Virus record (IMG/VR): IMGVR_UViG_3300013010_000062
Coordinates: 1-25,491 of that record
DNA length: 25,491 nt
Strand: one strand, 5' to 3'
From: a virus
In this document: piece by piece, positions 13,421 through 22,938 of the stretch
How positions within the stretch are numbered: the first letter of the stretch is position 1
Layout of the letters: each line of letters begins with the position of its first letter
Made by a program: the position numbers and the translations under genes
The notes under the pieces: model-generated
Database searches by the model: none
The model's input: only the letters and a program-made list of their open reading frames with translations
Told to the model about the DNA's origin: nothing

Positions 13421-16400
13421 AGTATTGCCTTTACTATTTGTGGACCGAATGCGGCTATACCTGCAGCAGCGCCAACAGCGCCTGCCGGTTGCGTAATCCT
13501 GTCGGTTACGGGCGTATCGAATCTTGGGAAGTCTCCAATGATTTTTTCTACAGACTCCGCTGTTGGCCCGAGCAGTGTTGCTATACCAGAGTTGCCCCAG
13601 TCCGAAGACCTTTGCGCTGAATACAACAAAGATATTGGGCCGTTCAATCCTGCGCGGTCCCAGATCTCAGTCATATAAGTACCCCAGTCCATACGATCAG
13701 ACCTGAGATACTTAGTGCTGCCATTGATACCAGGTATTGCATAGCTCAACCCGACCTTCGCATACTCACGCAATTCAAGTCCCAGTGCGGCGAGCGGCAG
13801 GAATGCAGCAGCTGTAAGGAACATGACTGGTACAAGAGCTGAAATTAAGTTGCGGTCTTCAGCAAGCCTGGCCACAAACTCTCGTTCCAATCCACCTAAA
13901 ATGGTTTTGTTAAAAGAGTAGATGAAAGACTTCAGCTGCCAAATAAGTGCGTATCTAGGGTCATTGGCCCATATAGGTCGTTCAGCCGCATTAGGCCTAA
14001 GCACTGAGCTCTCTACGAATCTAACTAAGGCTTCTTTGACTGCCTTTCCATCTTCAGTACCTAAGTCAAAGTCGCTGGCTTCCCAGGCTTTCACTTGTTC
14101 GGCAGTTAGGCCTAACTGCTTTAGGTAACGCTCTGACCTTTTAGTAGGGTGATTTGCATGCTCAAGAATAAATTGTCTACCCATACCAGACGCAAACTGG
14201 CGTGACAGCGTAGTCAGGAAATCTAAACCAATGTACTTAAAGTACTTCTCAGTAGCTTCTCGCACCGAGGGGTCTAGTAGCTCACCGTCTGCTTGTGACA
14301 TCCATGCTGTCGCGGCCGCTTCAGACATAGTCACGCCAATATCGTTAGCAAGTCGCTCTGCTTCGCCCTTATCTTTAATCATCGACATAACTTGCTTGCC
14401 GAACATGTTAAAACCGTTGAACTCTCGGGTATTAACTATCGGCCCTGCGAAGTCAGGAATAGATGCAAAGAAAGCGAAAGGCAGAATTGTCACAGTCTGG
14501 ATTAGCTGAGCATAGCTGTTCATCTTCCGCCAGAATGGTTCCATCGGCGTTATGTTGCCAAGATACGCATTTGTAATTGAGAGAAGAATCTCTTGTTCGC
14601 GAGCATTCATCTGCTGCATAGCATCAGCTAGTTTGCTGGTGCCGTCTTCACGCTTAGTGTGCTTATTCCACTCGACCCGTTTCGTTACCCGATCGATGTA
14701 GGAGAGGAGGGCGACTTCGGGTGGCAATACATAACCGAGCTCTCGCAACCGTTCAGGCGAGATGTCCTTCGTTAGAATCAGAGCTTTCTCTGCATCCTGT
14801 GCGGGTTCAAACACGTCTTCTGGCTTTATATCTACATTGCCCTCGTCATTAAGAATCGCTGCCTGGTACTTCTCTAAACGAGATAGTGAGGCTCTAACTT
14901 TCTTAGCATCCGCATTTGGATCTTTCGAGAGTATCTCTTGAATTAATGGCTCAGGATTCGCAGCCACTTCTGCTAAATCGAGGACTCTTGGGAAGTAGTT
15001 CTCGATAAAACCAATATCGCTATTGGACGGGGCTATGTACTCAGTGTGCATACGCTCCAAGAACTTTCGAACTTCTTGGGCCTTCGGTGAAAGCTCTGCT
15101 GTAGGTCGCCCTGACTCAGCTTCTGCAAGAAGCCTCTGGGTAACTTCGTTATCCCAGTCCGTACCTATGATGTCGAACAAGTCCGCGCGCATCTTATCTC
15201 TCACAAGCTGCCGCTGTTTAACAAAACCGAGCCCTGCTTTTGTATTCGACGGTACGTAAAACATATCCGCGACTGTTCCAGTGGGGTCGATGAGTCGTAG
15301 TACGGTGTCCGCGCTCAGTACGAACTTTAGGGATTCCATAAGAGAAGGGTGCTTACGGGCAAAGTCTTTGCCGAGTGACCTAAAGAACTTGGCCCATTTC
15401 GCTGCGGCCTGCTTAGTACCAACTATCGTGTCTATCTCTTCACGAACAGCCCTCGCTGTAGCTTTCTGTTCAAAAGGTACTTCGGACGGTATATCCAGCT
15501 CTATTGAGCCCAGAGCAGTACGATATGAAACCTTACCATCTGCGGTCTGCGTAGCACCTTCGGGTAGCTGAACGGCCACCGCGTTGCGTCGCTCTGTAAC
15601 TTCGCCCATGTACTCAGAGAAAGTTTGATCTAGCTTGCCCTGGCGACGCATTAAGGGGTGATTGCTAAGTGCTTTCCAAAGTTTTTTAAACTCGAGTACT
15701 AGCTTCTTAAAGTGTGCGTCGACAACTCCGCGGCTCTTCTTCGACGCGTCTTTTTCCATATCAACTCTGGTCCAGGCCGCTACCTGGTCCGCGTACCACT
15801 CTTCAAAACCAACTTCGTTCCACTGCTTGATCGGCTTGCCTTCGTCGTTCGCCTTCTGGCGATCTGCTTCAAACGCCTTCCACATACGGCCGTATAAAGC
15901 TTTGTTCTCAAACAGGCCGTCCAGGTCTTGTTTATACAGCGCGTGCCCGAGCTCATGCGCTAGCACCATAGCTAACCCAGCCTCGTTCGTGTTGTGTAAA
16001 TCATCAACGGTAATGATTGAGCCGCCTTTATATGCTTTATGAGAACCACGTATTGTGTTCTCTTTAGGCAAGGACGCACGCAGATGGGTCGCTATCTCTC
16101 GAGCAACCATTAGATCAGTGGTGAATGGTTTGACTACCGTAAATGCCGAGCCCATAACGATGTCTTCACCGATGATGGTCGCGTCGGTCTGAGTAGCTAC
16201 CCAGTCAGCTGCTCGCTTAGTCAGCAGCTTCCGACGTACTAAGCCTTGGATAAACTCGCCTACAGCTTTTGTGTCACCAAGGTCCAAGGCATATAGTTGC
16301 CTTAAAGCAAGCCTCCCGTCAGCGCTGGTTTTCTTCAGCACCAGAGAACGCAGGTCTTTTCTTATTGCCGCGTCAAATTCTTTTATGCTAATCACCGCAA

Positions 16401-19341
16401 TCGGCGTCTTAAAGCCTACAGCTCTGTGCAATCGCTCCGCTATTTCTGCCATCATCTTGTTGCCCATACCGAATGGGAACGTGATGCTGTTGTTGAATTT
16501 AACAGTTGGCGCAGGGCGCGCTGGACCCGTGGAAGGTCCGCCACCCCGAGGGCGGCTCTGGGTGGTGTTAATTCCGTCTCTGACCTCTTCTATATTCAGG
16601 CGCGACAATGGTGCGCCGTCAAATGTCCGAGCTGAGTTCTCTGCGATCTCATCAGTGTTGGTAATCGGGTCAGCCTGCTGTCGCCTCTCCATTGCTTCTT
16701 CAACTGTTACATCTTCAGTCTGGCTAGCGTCTGGATAATCAACAACAGTCACATCGCTCTGTAGACCAGCAAACAAGTCTGTCTGTGTGCTATCAGGGTC
16801 AGTGCGCTCACGCCCGAGCTCATTCCCCTCAACGTCTCTGAGTATAGTTTCTTGTCGGGTTTCTACTTCGTTTTGAACATCGACTTCGACTGTATTCTCA
16901 ACAGCTGCGCCTGGGACATACGGCTTTAGCAGCGTATCCAGGGATACAGGTTTTTTACTGTTAAAACCTGCTGTGATTTTCTTAAAACCATCAGGCAATT
17001 TTTTACGTGGGTTCTCTATAGTCTCTAGTAGAGTTTGAATGGGTACGCCTTGGACCTCTACTTCATACCCCGACATCGTTAGCTGACCCAGCATGGCGAG
17101 CAGCCCTTGGCGTTGTGACGCTACGGTGCCGCCTTCTGTAAATGAGCCTGAATCTGCTTCGTTAAGGCGCCGTCCTGCGTTAGTCAAATCAACGAGGTTA
17201 ACTGACGTAAACGTATCAGAACCCGGCTCTTTCACTTGGACGTTACGGAACTTACTCTTCGCTGCTTGAGCAATTGATTTTTCTAAGAACTCACCGATAG
17301 AGACTTCTGACTCTTCTTTTGTTACTGGGTCTTTTAGTCGAACTTTTTGAGTATCAGGAGTTGTCTCAATATCAATGCGATATGAACCATCAGTATTGAT
17401 CTTCACATCAACAACTTCATCTGGGTTTGTTTTTTGCAGCTTAGTAGCGGTCTTGAGTAACGATTGAGACATCCGTTGGTAGAAGGGGGTGCTCCAGTTC
17501 TGTAAGACACCAAACTCAGCTTCATATTCAGCGCGGGCAGTGTCTATACCTTCAAACGAATTATCATCAACACCCTGGTACTCAGTAGTGGCTTTGCCAC
17601 CTTTGTTAAAAGTATAAGTGCGAACTTCTGGCGTGAACTCATTAGCACTATCCACATCCGTAGCACCATCTTCTAGCGGATCAGTCTCATCCATAAACTG
17701 CACGTCTGGCTCGGCGCGCTTCTGTCGGTCTATCTGAGCTTCTTCTGGTGACAGTTGTTCTACGCGTCCACCCGTAGGCGCTATCTTTTCAGCTGCAGCG
17801 ATTGCTTCTGGTAGCCCTTCAGTGGTCGCAGTTTGTTCAGATACGATGTCGTTTTGCTTGTCATATGCGCGCACTACAACGCTATCGTTGACGCTTTTTA
17901 CTGAGCTATACCCAAGTGCAGCAGCGAGCACGGCATCTGACGCGTTACCCGATAATACTTCTTCAGCTAGATCATATGTCTTAGAAACAAGCGTCCCGCG
18001 TCCTGGGACAAAAACACTGTATGCCTCTTTCCCGTTGACAGTTATTGGCTTGATCACACCTCGGCGCACTGAGAATCTTTTGTCAGGTTTTGTGCCAGAG
18101 ACCCACACAGCTTCTTTGCTGCTTGAGTCATCCAGCATTGCGTCGACCTGTGCAGAAATGTCACGGTCTGACTCTGGGGTAGTTTGCCCAGGCTCAACAT
18201 CGCCTACTACGTCTTCCGCAACTGTTCTAGCGGTGACCATCTCTTTGAGCTGGTCCATCATCTCCATTGACTTATCGATGACTGCTGCGGGGGCATTTTT
18301 TAGTACGTCTGATTGAACAGCGCCCGCTACTATTGAACCTGCACCAGCTATAGCGCCGCCGCCGAAGAAGCCAGTAAAGGCAGCTTGTTGCAGTCGCAGC
18401 TTGGCGTCAGCGTCAGAGTAAGTTGGGTCAAGGTCTTGACGGTTTGTGACAGCAATACCTTCTTGTATAACCTCAGCAGTGCCCTCAGTTGCGCCACCTT
18501 GCGCAAAGTCTTTTGCATACTTCGCCCAGATAGACTGTTTTGATCCGGCTTTCTTTGTCGCCATGCTGGCCAGCATTTTCGCCAAGCCAACCTCACCTAA
18601 CACGCCTACAGCGGCCTGCGGTATAGCAACTGCGCCAGCTCTCAAAACTGTCCCGCGATCTAGCTCTTCACCCGATTCTAACGCTTCGTTTATGTTTCCG
18701 CCGGTGAGCGGTGCGTATTCTGCTGAGTAGGCACCTGTGATTGCGCCTTTCTTTAAGTCACCTCTTTTGCGTTTTGTATAGGCTTCACGAAGTGCTTCAT
18801 ATGCGCCCTGAGCGATTCTCTTTTGCGTAGCGTCAGCTGTACCGTTGGCCGTAGCCTCAGCAGCTTCTTGGATGAGTCTTTTGGATAAGTGCTTAGCAGT
18901 CTGCCCCGATGCGGAGCGAAGACCAACAGCGGCAACAGCGCCTGCACCAGCAGAGCCGATAGAGCTTATTGCACTAGGAAGTATCTGGCCTGTGCCTGAT
19001 GCGACCTGGGTTAGAAAGCCATCAAACGTAGGGTTCTCTAGGAAGTCAGCAAACGTTTCTATCTGCTCCATCGGCAAGGCGGCAAGTTGCTCAAGAGCAC
19101 GAGCGTCTTTGACGCTTTCAGCTGCGCCTTTCTCATCGCCAATGAGTGTTTGCGCACCCGCCTTGAAGTACTCTAAGTCAGACGATAGACCCTTCGCACC
19201 AGACTTAACGCCTGCTACAAAAGTATCAATTAGCCCATCTGGACCAACAGCTTCTGTCTTAGTATTTAGGGCATCTGCAAACTGTGAGGCGTCTTTCTCT
19301 TCACCGAAAACAAGCTCGTTAAATAGATCTGTTTCAGCCAA
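13417..19341 (-). CDS. Large polyvalent-type internal virion (DNA ejection) protein with HELGH zinc-peptidase domain
   Basis: 1974 residues. The start is TTG at 19341, backed by a strong GGAGG about 7 nt upstream and a 3-nt gap to the previous stop. The N-terminal part has Gly/Ala-rich hydrophobic stretches (residues about 120-142, 230-255 and 320-345) between charged helices. Residues 1129-1133 are HELGH, preceded by hydrophobic AMVLA. About 47 residues further on comes EEWYAD (E1180/E1181), a candidate third zinc ligand, so this is a plausible gluzincin-type peptidase. Later come an ENYFPR motif (common in phage polyvalent proteins) and hydrophobic stretches near residues 1615-1635 and 1830-1850. 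Size, position after the other core-protein genes and these segments fit a protein packaged in the head and ejected with the DNA, as T7 gp16. No lytic transglycosylase motif was recognised. The peptidase target is unknown. Confidence 0.7.
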   Translation of the reverse strand: MAETDLFNELVFGEEKDASQFADALNTKTEAVGPDGLIDTFVAGVKSGAKGLSSDLEYFKAGAQTLIGDEKGAAESVKDARALEQLAALPMEQIETFADFLENPTFDGFLTQVASGTGQILPSAISSIGSAGAGAVAAVGLRSASGQTAKHLSKRLIQEAAEATANGTADATQKRIAQGAYEALREAYTKRKRGDLKKGAITGAYSAEYAPLTGGNINEALESGEELDRGTVLRAGAVAIPQAAVGVLGEVGLAKMLASMATKKAGSKQSIWAKYAKDFAQGGATEGTAEVIQEGIAVTNRQDLDPTYSDADAKLRLQQAAFTGFFGGGAIAGAGSIVAGAVQSDVLKNAPAAVIDKSMEMMDQLKEMVTARTVAEDVVGDVEPGQTTPESDRDISAQVDAMLDDSSSKEAVWVSGTKPDKRFSVRRGVIKPITVNGKEAYSVFVPGRGTLVSKTYDLAEEVLSGNASDAVLAAALGYSSVKSVNDSVVVRAYDKQNDIVSEQTATTEGLPEAIAAAEKIAPTGGRVEQLSPEEAQIDRQKRAEPDVQFMDETDPLEDGATDVDSANEFTPEVRTYTFNKGGKATTEYQGVDDNSFEGIDTARAEYEAEFGVLQNWSTPFYQRMSQSLLKTATKLQKTNPDEVVDVKINTDGSYRIDIETTPDTQKVRLKDPVTKEESEVSIGEFLEKSIAQAAKSKFRNVQVKEPGSDTFTSVNLVDLTNAGRRLNEADSGSFTEGGTVASQRQGLLAMLGQLTMSGYEVEVQGVPIQTLLETIENPRKKLPDGFKKITAGFNSKKPVSLDTLLKPYVPGAAVENTVEVDVQNEVETRQETILRDVEGNELGRERTDPDSTQTDLFAGLQSDVTVVDYPDASQTEDVTVEEAMERRQQADPITNTDEIAENSARTFDGAPLSRLNIEEVRDGINTTQSRPRGGGPSTGPARPAPTVKFNNSITFPFGMGNKMMAEIAERLHRAVGFKTPIAVISIKEFDAAIRKDLRSLVLKKTSADGRLALRQLYALDLGDTKAVGEFIQGLVRRKLLTKRAADWVATQTDATIIGEDIVMGSAFTVVKPFTTDLMVAREIATHLRASLPKENTIRGSHKAYKGGSIITVDDLHNTNEAGLAMVLAHELGHALYKQDLDGLFENKALYGRMWKAFEADRQKANDEGKPIKQWNEVGFEEWYADQVAAWTRVDMEKDASKKSRGVVDAHFKKLVLEFKKLWKALSNHPLMRRQGKLDQTFSEYMGEVTERRNAVAVQLPEGATQTADGKVSYRTALGSIELDIPSEVPFEQKATARAVREEIDTIVGTKQAAAKWAKFFRSLGKDFARKHPSLMESLKFVLSADTVLRLIDPTGTVADMFYVPSNTKAGLGFVKQRQLVRDKMRADLFDIIGTDWDNEVTQRLLAEAESGRPTAELSPKAQEVRKFLERMHTEYIAPSNSDIGFIENYFPRVLDLAEVAANPEPLIQEILSKDPNADAKKVRASLSRLEKYQAAILNDEGNVDIKPEDVFEPAQDAEKALILTKDISPERLRELGYVLPPEVALLSYIDRVTKRVEWNKHTKREDGTSKLADAMQQMNAREQEILLSITNAYLGNITPMEPFWRKMNSYAQLIQTVTILPFAFFASIPDFAGPIVNTREFNGFNMFGKQVMSMIKDKGEAERLANDIGVTMSEAAATAWMSQADGELLDPSVREATEKYFKYIGLDFLTTLSRQFASGMGRQFILEHANHPTKRSERYLKQLGLTAEQVKAWEASDFDLGTEDGKAVKEALVRFVESSVLRPNAAERPIWANDPRYALIWQLKSFIYSFNKTILGGLEREFVARLAEDRNLISALVPVMFLTAAAFLPLAALGLELREYAKVGLSYAIPGINGSTKYLRSDRMDWGTYMTEIWDRAGLNGPISLLYSAQRSSDWGNSGIATLLGPTAESVEKIIGDFPRFDTPVTDRITQPAGAVGAAAGIAAFGPQIVKAIL

Positions 19342-19344
19342 GGT

Positions 19345-21636
19345 CTAGCCTCCATTGATTTGTGCAGCTAGCGTAAGTAACTTCGCGACGTTCGCATCGG
19401 TGTCCATGAGTAGGGACAGGGGGACTGGCTTACCCGCTTGGCCACCTGGGGGTGCATAGACGATACTGTTGTCATCGCCCATACGCACAAATTCCAGGTT
19501 AAAGTCGCTGACTTGCCCGAGATCTACGTCATCGCTGAACAAACCTGTAAACTTATCCCAAATGCCTTCTTTAACAGCATTACCTTGGAGGATTGTGCTT
19601 AATGCAGGGTTAATCGCGCTAAGGTATTCACGCTTTGCTTCTATGCTTTTTGATTGCTTTAGCTTCCGCATAACTCCAGGCAGCGTTCGTGACACGGTGG
19701 TGGAAAGCTCTGGACTAGGCTCTTTCCCAGCAATAGCCGCTTGGTACGTGTTGAAGTAAGCCTCTGAACCTGATTTCGCCTCAGTAAGTTCAGCAGCGTC
19801 TACCTTCGCAGCAGCAGTAATTCTAGCGTTGCTGGTAGTAGCCTCTCGTGAAAGCACTTTCTCATCCATCGTGTTTTGCTGTGAAACGCCGACTTTAGTA
19901 TCACCACGCGCGGCGAGGTTAGTTAATTCCTGCGCGCGGGCTACGCGCTCTGCTGGTGTACCGGGACTGAAAGAGGCTGCTGTCCAAATGGCAGCAAGAG
20001 CCTCATCAGAGGGTAGTGTGCCGTCTGCAATACCTTCCCTGAATTTCTCATCAGTAACGATCCCTCTGTCTTTTAAGAACTGCACCATATCCATACGCTG
20101 CTGTTGGGTAGGCTGCTTAGCCTGGTCAGTAATTGCCTCGATGACGCTGTCTCGAGTAAGTTCAAATGGAGGTGGCTGGATAGAGGACAACATGTTTTTA
20201 GGGTCGACTTGCCCGCCGTCGGTATCGACGCCGTACTGCCGGAAGAAATCAGCAGGTCCTAGCTCATCAAACTTCTGTTTAATGGCAGGGTTAGTAAACA
20301 TCTTCTTGGCAAGGTCATTTGTATTGTCGTCATACCACTTCTCAGCAGCGGTATTTAGTTTGTAATCCTCTTCGGTTTGATCGTCCATAAAGCCGGACTT
20401 ACCGCCTGCGCTGCGTATGTCGCTAGTTGAGCTCTCAATCTCGCCCTTCAGGTCCCATTCGCCCGGATTAGTCATGCCGCGTCTTGCCATAGCCTGCCGT
20501 ATAGCGGGGCCGACAGCTCTTTCGCCGCTAGGATTTATTGTTCGGTCTAGTTGGCTGCGCTCTGCATCTTTAGCGGTGGTTTGCTCCTGCTCTAGCGCTG
20601 CTGGGTCGCCGCCTTGATCTCGGTAGATCTCGAGAAGGTCTTCCATTGATGCGTTGTTTACTATGCCCAGATAAGCCCTTGTTGCCTCTGGGGAATTTGC
20701 GTACTTACTCGTATTTTGTGCTATCAGGGTGTCGCGTAGCTTTTGTTCTTTACGCTTTTGTTCTTGTGCGGCAGTCAGACCGCCTGACCTCACGAGCGAA
20801 CTTTGATAGACAGAGGACTTGTCACCACCGTTGTTTAGCGCTGATACAAGTTCGTTGTTTAAGAGTTTGCTGAAATCTTTGTGGCTCTGCATGAGAACTG
20901 TATCTGTATCGGCATCAGTGCCGCCAACAGTGGGGGTGAGTTCTTCACCCGTCTCAGCATTTGCGATACGTGGTATCACCGCTGTGTCAGTGACATTAAA
21001 ACCTATAACGTCAATCTCAACGCGCTCGCCGTTAATGACAGCGAACTGATATTTTTTGTGGCGGTCGAGCATGTCGCGTACTAGCTCTGGCCGCTCTTGT
21101 GCTAGAGCAACAGGGTCGTTGATCGTAGTGGGATCACCTAGCCCATAACTTTCTGTCGTGGCTAACTGCCCTAGAAGCTGCTCGTTGTAGTTCTGTATCC
21201 GACGCTCGCCTTCTTTTTGCGCCTCGAAATCAGATGTTTGCTGATACCTACTATCCTGATTGTTCATGCGGACATCTGTATTAACTGCACGCTGCTCTGT
21301 GGCTTCGGCTCGTTTTTCTAAAACGGGTCGTTGGCCAATAGTGTATTTAGACAGCTCTTCTGTTCGGCCTTCTTGATTCTGCGCTCGGACTTCGCCCTGA
21401 GCCGCACGGTCTGCCTGGTTTGTAAACTCTGCTTCGTTACGCTCCCGAAGCGACTTCTCGTATACAGATAGCTCCGACGCGCGTCCTTCTTGATCCTCGG
21501 CACGCTGATTTTGATCGTTTGCGCGCTTGTTCTGTTCTTCAACTAGCAGTCGACGCTGCGCGCCATCCATCATGCCTTGGAAGCCTTGTGCTGCAGAGCT
21601 CATGCCGCCCGCGAACGAAGAAATATCTATAGCCAT
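19345..21636 (-). CDS. Internal virion protein with long N-terminal coiled coil
   Basis: 763 residues from MAIDISSFAGG. The ATG has GAGG 8 nt upstream, overlapping the previous gene's stop. Residues about 24-150 are extremely rich in Arg, Glu, Gln and Asn and contain three copies of a 39-residue repeat (residues 45, 84 and 123). The rest is a mixed helical protein with no domain I recognise; the C-terminal 100 residues include PPGGQAGKPVPLSLLMD. In T7-like viruses the gene before gp16 encodes gp15, a helical core protein of similar length (about 750 residues) that is ejected into the cell. Position and size suggest the same role here; sequence similarity to gp15 is not evident by eye. Confidence 0.6.
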   Translation of the reverse strand: MAIDISSFAGGMSSAAQGFQGMMDGAQRRLLVEEQNKRANDQNQRAEDQEGRASELSVYEKSLRERNEAEFTNQADRAAQGEVRAQNQEGRTEELSKYTIGQRPVLEKRAEATEQRAVNTDVRMNNQDSRYQQTSDFEAQKEGERRIQNYNEQLLGQLATTESYGLGDPTTINDPVALAQERPELVRDMLDRHKKYQFAVINGERVEIDVIGFNVTDTAVIPRIANAETGEELTPTVGGTDADTDTVLMQSHKDFSKLLNNELVSALNNGGDKSSVYQSSLVRSGGLTAAQEQKRKEQKLRDTLIAQNTSKYANSPEATRAYLGIVNNASMEDLLEIYRDQGGDPAALEQEQTTAKDAERSQLDRTINPSGERAVGPAIRQAMARRGMTNPGEWDLKGEIESSTSDIRSAGGKSGFMDDQTEEDYKLNTAAEKWYDDNTNDLAKKMFTNPAIKQKFDELGPADFFRQYGVDTDGGQVDPKNMLSSIQPPPFELTRDSVIEAITDQAKQPTQQQRMDMVQFLKDRGIVTDEKFREGIADGTLPSDEALAAIWTAASFSPGTPAERVARAQELTNLAARGDTKVGVSQQNTMDEKVLSREATTSNARITAAAKVDAAELTEAKSGSEAYFNTYQAAIAGKEPSPELSTTVSRTLPGVMRKLKQSKSIEAKREYLSAINPALSTILQGNAVKEGIWDKFTGLFSDDVDLGQVSDFNLEFVRMGDDNSIVYAPPGGQAGKPVPLSLLMDTDANVAKLLTLAAQINGG
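21271..21504 (-). repeat. 39-residue (117-bp) repeat in the internal virion protein
   Basis: Two clear copies: RAEDQEGRASELSVYE at residue 45 and RAQNQEGRTEELSKYT at residue 84. A third, decayed copy starts at residue 123 (RMNNQDSRYQQTSDFE), just below the given range. Spacing is exactly 39 residues each time. The length is not a multiple of seven, so it is not simply coiled-coil periodicity. Confidence 0.65.
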
Positions 21637-21646
21637 TTCGTAACCT

Positions 21647-22360
21647 CTATAAGAAAACTGCAGCCATGATGGCAGCGCTTCCTAAGCTTCCAATTGTGGA
21701 ATATGTGTTTGCTTTTGACTGCGCTTTTGCGGATGCGTATGCGTTATCTAGCGCCTTCTTGTTACTAGCGGCTGCCGTCATGCCTTGCATAGATCGCTGA
21801 TAGACCCCTTGCCCAATATCAATAACCTTCCCGAGCATGTCCTGGTTAAGATCACGCTGAGAAAGCCGCGCGTCTTGAAGCGACTGGATGCTGCCAAGCG
21901 TCGTGTCTCTTTTGAAAGACTGCTGCTGCTGCTGCATTTGGGCGGGTGTTAGATTCGCGCCGTATCTTGATCGGTTACGATCGACAACTCCGCTCGCAAG
22001 AGTAGAGGCCATTTGAGAGTCAGTGCGCGCATCATCGATGAGGCTTTTGTCGTTGCTAGCCCGATCCAGCATATCTCGCTCAAACTGCGCGTAGTCCCGC
22101 TCATAGGCTTGTGCGTCGGCGCGAGTCATATACGCCAACATAGCATCTGGGTCAGACGAACTAGGAGCGCCATAACCGTATGCTCCAACCTGACCGCGCT
22201 CGTTGTAAGTGCCTAAGCCAGAAAAACCCATACCGCTGTTGCCGCCAGTGCCGCGGCCTGTACGCGTCTGATTAACGCGAGTACCTGTTGGTTCCTCAGC
22301 GTCCTGCGGGATCAGCTGATCAGGTTCAATCACCCCAAGGCTGCTTGTTTGGTTTGTCAT
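21647..22360 (-). CDS. Probable internal virion protein, Gly/Gln-rich
   Basis: 237 residues, ATG at 22360 sharing one base with the upstream stop (TAATG), with AAGG before it. The first 70 residues are Gly/Thr/Ser-rich and probably disordered (TGRGTGGNSGMGFSGLG). The middle is helical and charged, including a five-Gln run (MQQQQQSF). The C-terminal third is Ala-rich (AYASAKAQSKANTYST), ending in the hydrophobic stretch GSLGSAAIMAAVFL. The hydrophobic end and the position just before the two large core-protein genes fit the place of T7 gp14, a small protein ejected to form part of a channel. I recognise no conserved family; the role rests on context. Confidence 0.5.
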   Translation of the reverse strand: MTNQTSSLGVIEPDQLIPQDAEEPTGTRVNQTRTGRGTGGNSGMGFSGLGTYNERGQVGAYGYGAPSSSDPDAMLAYMTRADAQAYERDYAQFERDMLDRASNDKSLIDDARTDSQMASTLASGVVDRNRSRYGANLTPAQMQQQQQSFKRDTTLGSIQSLQDARLSQRDLNQDMLGKVIDIGQGVYQRSMQGMTAAASNKKALDNAYASAKAQSKANTYSTIGSLGSAAIMAAVFL

Positions 22361-22938
22361 TAGCCTTTACCTTGAGAATTGAGATTATCAGTGAAGCCGC
22401 TTAAGAACTTGGAGCCTTTACCGGTTCCAAATGCCCCCATTTCGTTGCCTGCTGAAACTCCAGCCATAACTAACTTTCCAGTCATGGCGTTTCTCGCAGA
22501 ATCCACTGCTTGTTTATTCTTAATCTGCTCGAGGCGCTCATTGGTATCCATTTTCGCAAGCGCTGCTAACCCCTGATTAGCCACACCCGCTTGGCCTTGG
22601 CGAGTAGCGAGAATGCTTGTTTCTAAATCGTTCTGGTATTTTTTACCTTTTGAACCGGCGTCGCCTAGCTGCCCAGACAGCGCTGACCCTATAAGACCTG
22701 CATTGTCTGTTTTAGTAGCAGCGATATAGCTGGGCGCGGATATCTTCTGCATTGTGTCTGCATTAGCACGCCCCTTGAGAGTTGCAGTTACATCACCTGA
22801 CGCAGCTTTGTCTTTCAACTCTAAAAGCTTTGGGTTGTAAAGATTTTGAAACTTCTGCCAGTCTTTTAGGTTCTGACTAGCAAGTGCCTTGTCAGACGCT
22901 GTCGCCTCGTAATCTTCTTTCTTTGGTTTACTGCCCAT
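22360..22938 (-). CDS. Small virion or internal protein, function unknown
   Basis: 192 residues if started at the ATG at 22938 (MGSKPKKEDYEAT), with GAGAG 5-8 nt upstream and an 11-nt overlap with the previous gene. The longer version from 22959 would need a TTG start and a 32-nt overlap, and lacks a clear ribosome site. The protein is Ala/Lys/Gln-rich and helical, with a Gly-rich end (GAFGTGKGSKFLSGF) and no membrane segment. It lies between the GNAT-like gene and the 237-residue gene, in the block that in T7-like phages encodes internal core proteins. It may therefore be an internal or assembly protein. No domain recognised. Confidence 0.6.
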   Translation of the reverse strand: MGSKPKKEDYEATASDKALASQNLKDWQKFQNLYNPKLLELKDKAASGDVTATLKGRANADTMQKISAPSYIAATKTDNAGLIGSALSGQLGDAGSKGKKYQNDLETSILATRQGQAGVANQGLAALAKMDTNERLEQIKNKQAVDSARNAMTGKLVMAGVSAGNEMGAFGTGKGSKFLSGFTDNLNSQGKG

